Source: an uncultured Caulobacter sp.
GTDB lineage: Bacteria; Pseudomonadota; Alphaproteobacteria; Caulobacterales; Caulobacteraceae
Direction of reading: 5' to 3'
DNA length: 50,632 bases
NCBI GenBank assembly: GCA_937925635.1
Contig: CALALX010000104.1
Location: 1-50,632, forward strand
Position 1 is the stretch's first letter. Each line of letters begins with the position of its first letter. The notes beneath the pieces are model-generated. The model had not been told where the DNA came from, ran no database searches, and worked only from the letters and a program-made list of their open reading frames with translations. Made by a program: the position numbers and the translations under genes. Positions 31,862 through 39,604 of this stretch are shown in pieces.

Positions 31862-32859
31862 CAGGCGGGCTCCTGCTGGGTGATGCAGTGGAACGATCCG
31901 CCGCCGGTCAGGATGGCCTTCGAACTGAGGCCGATGGCCTTGCGCTCGGGGAACAGGCTCTGGACCGCGTCGACGGCGAAGGCGCCCGCCTTCTCATCCT
32001 CATAGAGCGGCACGATCACCGCCCGGTTGGCGATGATGAAGTTCATGTGGCTGGCCGGGGCGGGGCCGCCGTCGCCGTCCATCCAGCCCGGCGAAGGGAT
32101 GCGCATGACCTGGATCGGCGCGCCGCGGGCGTCGGTCATCTGCGACAGCAGGCGGGCGGTCTCGTCATAGAGCTGGGCGTTCGGATCGGCCTTGCCCCAG
32201 GCGATCGGGCTGGCCACCACGCCCGGCGCGACGAAGCGCGCCAGGTTGTCGACATGGCCGTCGGTGTGGTCGTTGCGCAGGCCGTCGCCAAGCCACAGCG
32301 TCTTGCGGACGCCCAGGGCAGCGGTCAGCGCCGCTTCAGCCGTCGCCTCGTCCCAGCCGGGGTTGCGGTTGGGATTGAGCAGGCACTGGCGGGTGGTCAG
32401 CAGGGTGCCCCAGCCGTCGTGGTCGACGGCGCCGCCCTCTAGGATGAAGTCGTTGGCGACCAGCGGCGCGCCGGCGGCGGCGGCGATCTGGGCGGCGACC
32501 TGGTCGTCGCCCTCCAGGTCGTACTTGCCGCCCCAGCCGTTGAACCTGAAGCCGATGGCCTGGCCGTCCTCGCGGAAGATCGGGCCGGTGTCGCGCAGCC
32601 AGATGTCGCCGAACAGGGCGCGGACGATCTCCACGCCGCTGACGCCGTCGAGCCGCTGGCGCGCCGCCGCCTCGGCCGCGTCGCCGCAGACCATCAGGCG
32701 CACGCGTTCCTCACCGGGACCGGCCAGCGCGCGGGCGAGGTCGGCGACCTCGTCCTGGGCGGGTTCGAGATCCTCCCGCCACAGATCTTCATGGCTGGGA
32801 AAGCCCAGCCACATCGCGCGGTGCGGAGACCATTCAGCGGGAACGAGAGGGGTGCTCAT
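31861..32859 (-). CDS. aguA: Agmatine deiminase
   Basis: This 332-residue enzyme of the porphyromonas-type PAD family hydrolyses agmatine to N-carbamoylputrescine. Conserved segments are MWLGFPSHEDLW, DIWLRDTGPIF, LEGGAVDHDGWGTLLTT, NDHTDGHVDN and the catalytic cysteine C325 in GGGSFHCITQQ. I chose the ATG at 32859, which gives the usual MSTPLVPAEWSPHRAMW start. The open frame extends well upstream but has no family similarity. First gene of aguA-aguB-GNAT; the terminator of the preceding TonB receptor gene lies 57 bases further up. Confidence 0.93.
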   Translation of the reverse strand: MSTPLVPAEWSPHRAMWLGFPSHEDLWREDLEPAQDEVADLARALAGPGEERVRLMVCGDAAEAAARQRLDGVSGVEIVRALFGDIWLRDTGPIFREDGQAIGFRFNGWGGKYDLEGDDQVAAQIAAAAGAPLVANDFILEGGAVDHDGWGTLLTTRQCLLNPNRNPGWDEATAEAALTAALGVRKTLWLGDGLRNDHTDGHVDNLARFVAPGVVASPIAWGKADPNAQLYDETARLLSQMTDARGAPIQVMRIPSPGWMDGDGGPAPASHMNFIIANRAVIVPLYEDEKAGAFAVDAVQSLFPERKAIGLSSKAILTGGGSFHCITQQEPA

Positions 32860-32913
32860 GGGTCGGGGGAAGTGATGGCCAAGGGGGACGACGTCAAGGG
32901 TAACGCGCAAAGG

Positions 32914-32946
32914 AAAAGGGCGACCCGATCGCTCGGGCCGCCCTTC
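32914..32946 (-). terminator. Terminator of the large TonB receptor gene
   Basis: AAGGGCGACCCGA (32916-32928) and TCGGGCCGCCCTT (32933-32945) form a 13-base stem with one mismatch around a four-base loop. On the minus strand it is followed by TTCCTTTG, a modest U-rich tail. Confidence 0.65.
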
Positions 32947-32972
32947 CCTTCGTTCAGGCGCTCTATCCGGGC

Positions 32973-35543
32973 TTAGAAGCCGAGACGGAGCGAGACCTGC
33001 ACCGTGCGCGGAGCGCCAATGCTGGCAAAGGGCTGACTGGAGACGCCGAAGGTGGCCTTGTCGGCGGTGTCCGCGGTGACCTGGGTGCCCAGGTTGCCGA
33101 GGTAGCGCTCGTCGGTCAGGTTCCAGACGTTCATCTGAACATAGGCGTTCTCGACGCCGATGCTGTCCAGGTCCCAACGCACGTCCAGATCCCACAGGGT
33201 GTAGGCGTCGACGGCCATGTCGTTCATGTCGGTCGCGAAACGCTCACCCGTGTACTTGCCTTGCAGGCCGACCTTCACCGGACCGAAGTCGTAGGCGATG
33301 CGGGCCGTGCTCATCCACTTGGGCGTCTCGACCAGCTGCTTGCCGGTGATCGGCGCGTAGACCGGCACGCCGGCGACGACGCGCATCAGCAGGTCGTCCT
33401 GGTACTCGGCGTTGGTGTAGGTCACCGAGCCGAGCAGCGACAGGCGCTCGGTCGGCGACCAGCCAACCGAACCTTCCGCGCCGGTCGTTTCCACCGAGCC
33501 CACGTTGCGCTCGACGAAGGCGGCCAGGTCTTCGTCCCAGGTGCTGACGACGCGGTTGTCGAACTGGGTGCGGTAGACGTTGGCCTGGGCCAGCAACGTC
33601 GGCGACTGGAAGCGGTAGCCGAACTCGATCGTCTTGGTGCTTTCCGGTTCGGCGTTCAGCGAGCTGATGCCGCCCGAGGTGTCACGGTAGACGTAGTAGT
33701 AGCTGTCGGTCCGCAGGGCCGAGATCTGCTCCGAGTAGGAACCGTAGATCGAGTGGCCGCCGTCGAACGTCCAGGACGCGCTGACGTTGGGCAGGATGTC
33801 GTCGATCTTGGCGCTGTACGAGAACGGCGGTATCCAGCTGCCGGTCTGGCCGACAAAGGTCACATCGCCATTGGCGTCTGGCGCGCCCGGCACCTGGGTG
33901 GTGCAGAGGACGGTGCTGGTGTTGTTCTTGGTGTAGCAGTACTGGTTCAGCTCGCGGCTGAATTCCTTGTACTGCAGACCGGCGATGACGCGCAGGCGCT
34001 CGTCCATGAAGCGGCCGCGGTATTCGAGGGCCAGCTGGTTCAGCTCGGCGATCGAGAAGCGGTCGCGGAAACGGATCATGGCGCCGTCCGCCGACTCAAG
34101 CCGACGTCCGCCCCAGGTCTCCTTGCCGCCGAACCAGTCTTCGAAGAAGCCGGTCTGCGGGTTGACGAAGCCGCCGTCCGAGGTCTGACGGTGACGGCCC
34201 TTGTCGAACGTGTAGGCCAGACGCACGGTGTTGGTGTCGTTGATCTCCCAGATCAGCGAGGTGTTCACACCATAGCGACGGGTGTTGGTGTTGGACGGCG
34301 ACATGTAGTGGACGCGGTCCATGCAGTCGCCGTCGCCGTTCAGGTCAACGCCTTGCGCCGAGGTGCCGACCACGCAGCTGTAGGCGGCGACGTTGGCCGG
34401 GTTGCCGATCAGCTTGCGGTCGTTCTCGAACAGGGTCTGGTGCTGCGAGCCGCCGTTGGCCATCACGTACTGGAACGACGGGTCGAACGTGAAGGTCAGG
34501 CTATCGCTCAAGGTGTAGCGCGACTGGACGCGGATGTTGCCCGTGTTTGACGGGTTGATCCGGCCGCCCCACCAGCCCGTCGGACCTGTGGTCGAAGCGC
34601 TGTTGTTGGGGTCGTACGAGACGCTGGCCGAGTTGGAGCTGGTCTGGTCGGCCTGACCGGGCACGCCGGCCGGAACCGGCGTCCAGTCGCCGTCGTAGTC
34701 GACGCCCCAGCCGAAGGTCTTGATCTGCGACGGCGTCAGGCCGTCCGAAGTGCCGAGGTTCGGATTGTAGTAGGCGAAGTTGCGGTTCTCGTTCCAGTGG
34801 AACGCGACGCTGACGTAGTCGCCGTTGTCGCCGAGCGGCTGCCAGATGCGGCCGTTGAACTGCTTCTTCTCAAGGTCGCCCTCGCCCTTGAACTTGTCGT
34901 AGTTCTGGTAGGAGGCGGCGAACCAGGCGCGGGTGCCCCAAGGACCGAACTCGCCGGTCTCGACCAGGCCGAACACGCGGCGGTAGTTGAAGCTGCCGGC
35001 CGAGACGGTCGACATGCCGCCGAACTCGGTGCTCGGCTTGCGGACGGTGTAGTTGATGACGCCGCCGGTGGCCGAGATCGTCGGGGTGTCGACGTCGGTC
35101 GCGCCGGTGATCACGTTGGCCTGCGAGATCAGCTCGCCGTCCAGCTGCTGGTTGGTGTAGATCGCGTAGTTGCCGGTGTCGTTCAGCGGAATGCCGTCGA
35201 ACGTCAGCGAGATGCGGTTGCCGTCGAAGCCGCGCAGACGGACGTTGCCGCCCGACGAGCCGTACGGGTCGTTGTTCACGAAGTTCAGGCCCGGGGTCAG
35301 GTTCAGGGTCTGAAGGATCGTCTGGCCGGCGCCCTGACGGTCGATGTACTCCTGGGTGATCGTCGTCCGCGCCTTGGGGGCGGTTTCGGCGACCAGGCCT
35401 TCGACGTCCTTCTGGCCGGCGGCGGTGATGACCACCGCTTCGACTTCGGTCGTGCCCGTGGATTGCGCGTGAGCGGCCGAGGTGAACAGCAGTCCACCGG
35501 CGAGCGCGGTCGTCGCCACGAAGGCGAGCTTAGATTTCATCAT
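32973..35543 (-). CDS. TonB-dependent receptor of unknown ligand
   Basis: This 856-residue outer-membrane receptor has signal peptide MMKSKLAFVATTALAGGLLF (cleaved after AHA). A TonB box lies near EAVVITAAGQ. The plug (about residues 55-185) includes LRGFDGNRISLTFDGIPLNDTGNYAIYTNQQ, with a long barrel after it ending VQVSLRLGF. The plug motif with GNYAIYTNQ is widespread in Caulobacterales receptors of unassigned ligand. Two ATGs stand in tandem, and the first is 35543. No Zur or Fur box or riboswitch is evident upstream. A 281-base gene-free stretch (35544-35824) separates it from the divergent GT39 gene and must hold both promoters. Confidence 0.88.
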   Translation of the reverse strand: MMKSKLAFVATTALAGGLLFTSAAHAQSTGTTEVEAVVITAAGQKDVEGLVAETAPKARTTITQEYIDRQGAGQTILQTLNLTPGLNFVNNDPYGSSGGNVRLRGFDGNRISLTFDGIPLNDTGNYAIYTNQQLDGELISQANVITGATDVDTPTISATGGVINYTVRKPSTEFGGMSTVSAGSFNYRRVFGLVETGEFGPWGTRAWFAASYQNYDKFKGEGDLEKKQFNGRIWQPLGDNGDYVSVAFHWNENRNFAYYNPNLGTSDGLTPSQIKTFGWGVDYDGDWTPVPAGVPGQADQTSSNSASVSYDPNNSASTTGPTGWWGGRINPSNTGNIRVQSRYTLSDSLTFTFDPSFQYVMANGGSQHQTLFENDRKLIGNPANVAAYSCVVGTSAQGVDLNGDGDCMDRVHYMSPSNTNTRRYGVNTSLIWEINDTNTVRLAYTFDKGRHRQTSDGGFVNPQTGFFEDWFGGKETWGGRRLESADGAMIRFRDRFSIAELNQLALEYRGRFMDERLRVIAGLQYKEFSRELNQYCYTKNNTSTVLCTTQVPGAPDANGDVTFVGQTGSWIPPFSYSAKIDDILPNVSASWTFDGGHSIYGSYSEQISALRTDSYYYVYRDTSGGISSLNAEPESTKTIEFGYRFQSPTLLAQANVYRTQFDNRVVSTWDEDLAAFVERNVGSVETTGAEGSVGWSPTERLSLLGSVTYTNAEYQDDLLMRVVAGVPVYAPITGKQLVETPKWMSTARIAYDFGPVKVGLQGKYTGERFATDMNDMAVDAYTLWDLDVRWDLDSIGVENAYVQMNVWNLTDERYLGNLGTQVTADTADKATFGVSSQPFASIGAPRTVQVSLRLGF

Positions 35544-35824
35544 GATTTTGAGTATCCCCTCTCATCCCGACACCAACGCTCGGAGCTGCTCCAGAACTCG
35601 GAACCGGCATCTTTCCGCCCGCTTAGCGCCGCAATGCGAAGCTTAGGTGACGGCTCTTGGGTGCCTACGTGAAGACGGGCACAACATCTACTCCGCGCCC
35701 GGCCGCGATGAGGCGATTCATTAACGGATCGCCATTTTTCGTTTCGGGAGTCGCAAGAATGCGACACCTGCGGGCGGACCGTGGCTTTACAGCCCCCATT
35801 CCGGGGTCGAGCTTGCCTCGCGTC

Positions 35825-37417
35825 ATGACCGCTTCGAATCAGACATTTTCCGCCGACGACGCCCGCGCCGCGCGCCTGACCCTGCTGCTCGTCCTTGTGC
35901 TGACGGCGCTTAGGCTAGGTGCGCTGTTTGTCTCGCCGCTGGAGCTGTATCCGGACGAAGCCCAGTACTGGCTTTGGTCTCGCGAACTCGACTTCGGCTA
36001 CTTCTCGAAGCCGCCGATGATCGCCTGGTCGATCTGGCTGACCACCCATGTCGGCGGCGACCAGGAGCCCTGGGTCCGGCTGGCCGGACCCCTGTTCCAC
36101 GCGCTGACTGCAGCGACGCTGTTCGCGGTCGGCCGCAAGCTCTACCGGCCCTGGACCGGCTTCGCCGCGGCGGCCATTTGGTTGCTGATGCCGGGCGTGG
36201 CGCTGTCGTCGTTCATCGCGGCCACGGACGCTCCCCTGCTCTGCTTCCTATCGCTGACCCTGCTGGCCTATGTCTCTCTGGACGATGACGCCACGGACCT
36301 GAAACCCGCCCTGGGCCTGGGCGTCGCCCTGGGTCTGGCGGTGCTGTCGAAGTACGCGGCGCTCTACTTCCTGGCGGGCCTGGTGCTGCACCTGGCCCTG
36401 TCCCCAGCGGCGCGGAAGGTCTGGACGCCGCGCCGTGTCGTCGTCGTCGCCCTGGCCTTCGCCGTCGTCATCGCCCCTAATCTGGCCTGGAACGTCAGCC
36501 ACCAGTTCGCCACCGTCGGCCACACGGCCGCCAACGCCGACCTCGGCGGCAAGCTGTTCAGCATCGCGCCGATGCTGGAGTTCATCGTCGGGCAGCTGGG
36601 CGTGTTCGGACCCGTGCCGTTCGCCGTGCTGGCCGGGGCCGGGCTCACCCTGGCGGTCCGCCGCCGGCTCGCCGGCCCGGACCTGCTGCTGGCCTGTTTC
36701 ACCGCCCCGGCTCTGGCGGCGATGGTGGCGATGGCCTTCGTTTCGCGCGCCAACGCCAACTGGGCGGCCAGCGCCTATGTGGCCGGTTCAGTCCTGACCG
36801 CGGCCCTGCTGACCCGGGACTGGCAGGGTCGCTGGAAGCTGGCCGCCCGGGTCGGCTTGGTGGCGACGGCGGTGATTCAAGGCGCCATGGCCCTGTTCAT
36901 CGTCGCCGCCGCGGCCAATCCGCGGATCGCCGACGACCTGGCCCTGTCCAACAGCATCAAGCGGCTGCGCGGTTGGGAAGAGGCGACCGATCTGGTGATC
37001 CGCCGGGTTCGGACCGAGGCGCTGAACGGCGGCGTCACCGCCGTCGTCGTCGAGGATCGATTCCTGTTCAACGCAATGGCCTACTACGGTCGCGACTACT
37101 TCGCCCAGGCCGACGCCGCGCCGCTGACCATCTGGGTGCGGGACAAGGCCGGCAACCAGGCCGAGGCCGAGGCGCCGCTGACTGTCGACAGGGGCCGGCG
37201 CGTCGTGATCGCCATCCTGGACGACCGCAAGGACAGCAAGCGCGCCCGCGTCGCCGCCGATTTCGCGAAGGCCCAGGTCATCGACCTGCAGCGGATCACC
37301 CTCAGCGTCCCCTGCAAGGGCAAGCCCGGCGAGTCCGACGCGAAGTACGACCACCGCTGCGTGCGGCGCGTGACGCTGATGCTCGGCGAGGGCTTCGCAC
37401 CGGTGGAACGGCGGTAG
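35825..37417 (+). CDS. GT39/ArnT-like membrane glycosyltransferase
   Basis: This 530-residue polytopic protein has PMT_2/ArnT-type organisation. After the first transmembrane segment the catalytic loop carries YPDEAQYWLWSRELDFGYFSKPPMIAW, where the Asp-Glu pair is the expected acidic catalytic motif. About ten hydrophobic helices follow, then a C-terminal periplasmic domain (from about residue 390). Such enzymes move a sugar from a polyprenyl-phosphate donor to lipid A, a protein or a glycan. Acceptor and sugar are unknown. I start at ATG 35825 because the preceding 56 in-frame residues are hydrophilic and lack family similarity. Confidence 0.87.
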   Translation: MTASNQTFSADDARAARLTLLLVLVLTALRLGALFVSPLELYPDEAQYWLWSRELDFGYFSKPPMIAWSIWLTTHVGGDQEPWVRLAGPLFHALTAATLFAVGRKLYRPWTGFAAAAIWLLMPGVALSSFIAATDAPLLCFLSLTLLAYVSLDDDATDLKPALGLGVALGLAVLSKYAALYFLAGLVLHLALSPAARKVWTPRRVVVVALAFAVVIAPNLAWNVSHQFATVGHTAANADLGGKLFSIAPMLEFIVGQLGVFGPVPFAVLAGAGLTLAVRRRLAGPDLLLACFTAPALAAMVAMAFVSRANANWAASAYVAGSVLTAALLTRDWQGRWKLAARVGLVATAVIQGAMALFIVAAAANPRIADDLALSNSIKRLRGWEEATDLVIRRVRTEALNGGVTAVVVEDRFLFNAMAYYGRDYFAQADAAPLTIWVRDKAGNQAEAEAPLTVDRGRRVVIAILDDRKDSKRARVAADFAKAQVIDLQRITLSVPCKGKPGESDAKYDHRCVRRVTLMLGEGFAPVERR

Positions 37418-37437
37418 GCCGCTTCGTCACCCCACCA

Positions 37438-37569
37438 CCGTCATGGCCCGACTTGTTCGGGCCACCCATGAACACTGGCGAAACAAGAAAGGGGGCGCGG
37501 CTCGACACCGCGCCCTTTGACATTTTGCTCACCACGCATGGGTGGCCCGAACAGGTCGGGCCATGACGG
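37438..37569. repeat. Long palindromic repeat between convergent genes
   Basis: The 33-base arms at 37438-37470 and 37537-37569 are inverted copies with only one mismatch. Between them lies a second hairpin GGGCGCGG/CCGCGCCC (37493-37500 with 37508-37515) flanked by AAA and TTT, which resembles a terminator. The GTCATGGCCCG... sequence type recurs between genes in many alphaproteobacteria. Here it lies 20 bases after the GT39 stop and 21 bases before the convergent scoB stop, so it probably ends transcripts in both directions. Confidence 0.7.
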
Positions 37570-37590
37570 AGTGAGAGGGAGGGGTCGAAG

Positions 37591-38232
37591 CTAGACCGCG
37601 ACCTCGAACGCCGCTTCCGTCTTCTCACGAACCTCGTCGACCGTGACGCCGGGGGCCAGTTCGATGAGTCGCACCGGCGTCTTGCCCCGGTTGATCTCGA
37701 ACACGCCCAGCTCGGTGATCAGCAGGTCGACGACGCCGGCGCCGGTCAGCGGCAGGGTGCAGGCCTTCAGCAGCTTGGGCGCGCCGGACTTCTCGCAGTG
37801 GTCCATGACCACGACCACGCGCCCCACGCCGGCGACCAGGTCCATCGCCCCGCCCATGCCCTTGACCATCTTGCCGGGCACCATCCAGTTGGCCAGGTCG
37901 CCGGTCTCGGAGACCTGCATGCCGCCCAGGATCGACAGGGCGATATGCCCGCCCCGGATCATCGCGAAACTGTCTGCGGACGAAAAATAGGACGAGCTGT
38001 CGAGCTCGGTGATGGTCTGCTTGCCGGCGTTGATCAGGTCGGCGTCTTCCTCGCCCTCATAGGGGAAGGGCCCCATGCCGAGCATGCCGTTCTCGCTCTG
38101 CAGCGTCACGTTCACGCCCTCGGGGATGTAGTTGGCGACCAGGGTCGGAATGCCGATCCCCAGGTTCACGTAGAAGCCGTCCCGCAGCTCCCGCGCCGCA
38201 CGGGCGGCCACCTCGTCTCTCGTCCAGGCCAT
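37591..38232 (-). CDS. scoB: 3-oxoacid CoA-transferase subunit B
   Basis: This 213-residue beta subunit pairs with the upstream alpha subunit to move CoA between succinyl-CoA (or acetyl-CoA) and a 3-oxoacid such as acetoacetate. The catalytic glutamate lies in LQSENGMLGMGP, preceded by YVNLGIGIPTLVANY. FAMIRGGHIALSILGGMQV is also typical. The start overlaps the subunit A stop by one base (TAATG). AtoA, PcaJ and ScoB are closely alike, and the exact acid cannot be told apart. Confidence 0.93.
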   Translation of the reverse strand: MAWTRDEVAARAARELRDGFYVNLGIGIPTLVANYIPEGVNVTLQSENGMLGMGPFPYEGEEDADLINAGKQTITELDSSSYFSSADSFAMIRGGHIALSILGGMQVSETGDLANWMVPGKMVKGMGGAMDLVAGVGRVVVVMDHCEKSGAPKLLKACTLPLTGAGVVDLLITELGVFEINRGKTPVRLIELAPGVTVDEVREKTEAAFEVAV

Positions 38233-38942
38233 TACGCGGCTTCCTTCGACCGGGTGGTGACGCGCTCGATGCGCTTCTCGAACACCGCGCCCTTGAAGAT
38301 GCGGTCGACGAAGATGCCCGGCGTGTGGATGTTGTCCTTGTCGAGCGCGCCGACGGCGACCAGATTCTCGACCTCCGCCACCGTCCTGCGGCCGGCCGTG
38401 GCCATCATCGGATTGAAGTTGCGGGCCGTTTTGCGGAACACCAGATTGCCCTCCGCGTCGCCGGTATGGGCCTTGACGATGGAGAGGTCGGCGGTCAGGC
38501 CGCGCTCCATGACGTAAAGTTCGCCGTCGAACTCGCGAACCTCCTTGCCCTCGGCGACCAGGGTGCCGACGCCGGTCTTGGTGAAGAAGGCCGGAATGCC
38601 CGCTCCGCCGGCGCGGATACGCTCGGCCAGGGTGCCCTGCGGATTGAACTCCAGCTCCAGCTCGCCGGACAGATAGAGCTGTTCGAACAGCTTGTTCTCT
38701 CCCACATAGGAGCTGACCATCTTACGGATCTGGCGGTTCTCCAGCAGGATGCCCAGGCCGAAGCCGTCGACGCCGCAATTGTTGGAGATGACCGTGAGGT
38801 CCTTCACCCCGTGCTCGCGGATCGCCGCGATCAGGTTTTCGGGAATGCCGCACAGGCCGAAGCCGCCGGCCATGATGGTCATGCCGTCGAACAACAGCCC
38901 GTCGAGGGCTTCGGCTGCGGTCTTGGTCACCTTGTCGACCAT
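38232..38942 (-). CDS. scoA: 3-oxoacid CoA-transferase subunit A
   Basis: This 236-residue alpha subunit has the CoA-transferase I signature MAGGFGLCGIPENLIAAI near the N-terminus, then VISNNCGVDGFGLG and FNPQGTLAERIRAGGAGIPAFFT. GGAGGACCC immediately precedes the ATG, a strong ribosome site. It forms a two-gene unit with scoB for ketone-body or acetoacetate use, consistent with the other CoA enzymes in the window. It is divergent from the KefF-like gene. Confidence 0.93.
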   Translation of the reverse strand: MVDKVTKTAAEALDGLLFDGMTIMAGGFGLCGIPENLIAAIREHGVKDLTVISNNCGVDGFGLGILLENRQIRKMVSSYVGENKLFEQLYLSGELELEFNPQGTLAERIRAGGAGIPAFFTKTGVGTLVAEGKEVREFDGELYVMERGLTADLSIVKAHTGDAEGNLVFRKTARNFNPMMATAGRRTVAEVENLVAVGALDKDNIHTPGIFVDRIFKGAVFEKRIERVTTRSKEAA

Positions 38943-39037
38943 GGGTCCTCCAGGGAAAGCGCCGCGACCGTCTCGCCGAGAACGCCGAGAAATTCAAGCG
39001 TTGATGAATAATCCGGGGCGCCGCAAGGGAAGCTACC

Positions 39038-39604
39038 ATGTCCTCTGAAGACCGTGGAAGCCGCGTGCTGCTCGTCTTCGCCCATCCGGCGTTGGAGCGG
39101 TCGCATGCCAACACCGCGCTCGCCAACGCCGCGGAAGCAGTCGAGGGAGTCACCTTCCACGACCTCTACGAGGCCTATCCGGACTTCGTGATCGACGTCG
39201 AGGCGGAGCAGCGAAGGCTGCTGGATCATCAGGTGATCGCCCTGCAGTTCCCCCTCTATTGGTACTCAACGCCCGCCCTGATGAAGGAGTGGCTCGACCT
39301 GGTGTGGCTGCACGGCTTCGCCTACGGGAAAGGCGGCACGCGGCTGGTCGGCAAGCGGCTTTTCGTGGCCTGCACCACGGGCGGCCCTGCGCAGGCCTAT
39401 CACCGGCGGGGCTACAACCGGTTCACGATGGACGAGTTCCTGCGCCCGCTTGAGCAGACGGCCGACCTCTGCGGCATGAGCTGGGAGACCCCCTTCGTGG
39501 TCCATGGCGCACGGCTCAAGACCGGCGACCAGATCGTCGCCGAGGCGGGGCGCTTCCGGGCCAGGCTCGAGGGCCTCGTCGCCTCAGCGCGGGAGACCGC
39601 CTGA
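39038..39604 (+). CDS. KefF/KefG-like NAD(P)H-dependent oxidoreductase
   Basis: This 188-residue flavodoxin-like (flavodoxin_2) protein starts RVLLVFAHPALERSHANTAL and includes QFPLYWYSTPALMKEWLDLVW and CTTGGPAQAYHRRGYNR, typical of KefF/KefG/MdaB-type quinone reductases. Such proteins bind FMN and act as ancillary subunits that activate Kef channels. The stop overlaps the start of the antiporter gene by one base (TGATG), so the pair is translationally coupled. AAGGGAAG lies before its ATG. Confidence 0.9.
   Translation: MSSEDRGSRVLLVFAHPALERSHANTALANAAEAVEGVTFHDLYEAYPDFVIDVEAEQRRLLDHQVIALQFPLYWYSTPALMKEWLDLVWLHGFAYGKGGTRLVGKRLFVACTTGGPAQAYHRRGYNRFTMDEFLRPLEQTADLCGMSWETPFVVHGARLKTGDQIVAEAGRFRARLEGLVASARETA

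Noticed and set aside
35544..35824. Cobalamin or other riboswitch before the large TonB receptor
   Set aside because: I looked for the B12 box and conserved riboswitch cores on the minus strand and found none. The stretch shows no clear promoter or operator that I can defend.
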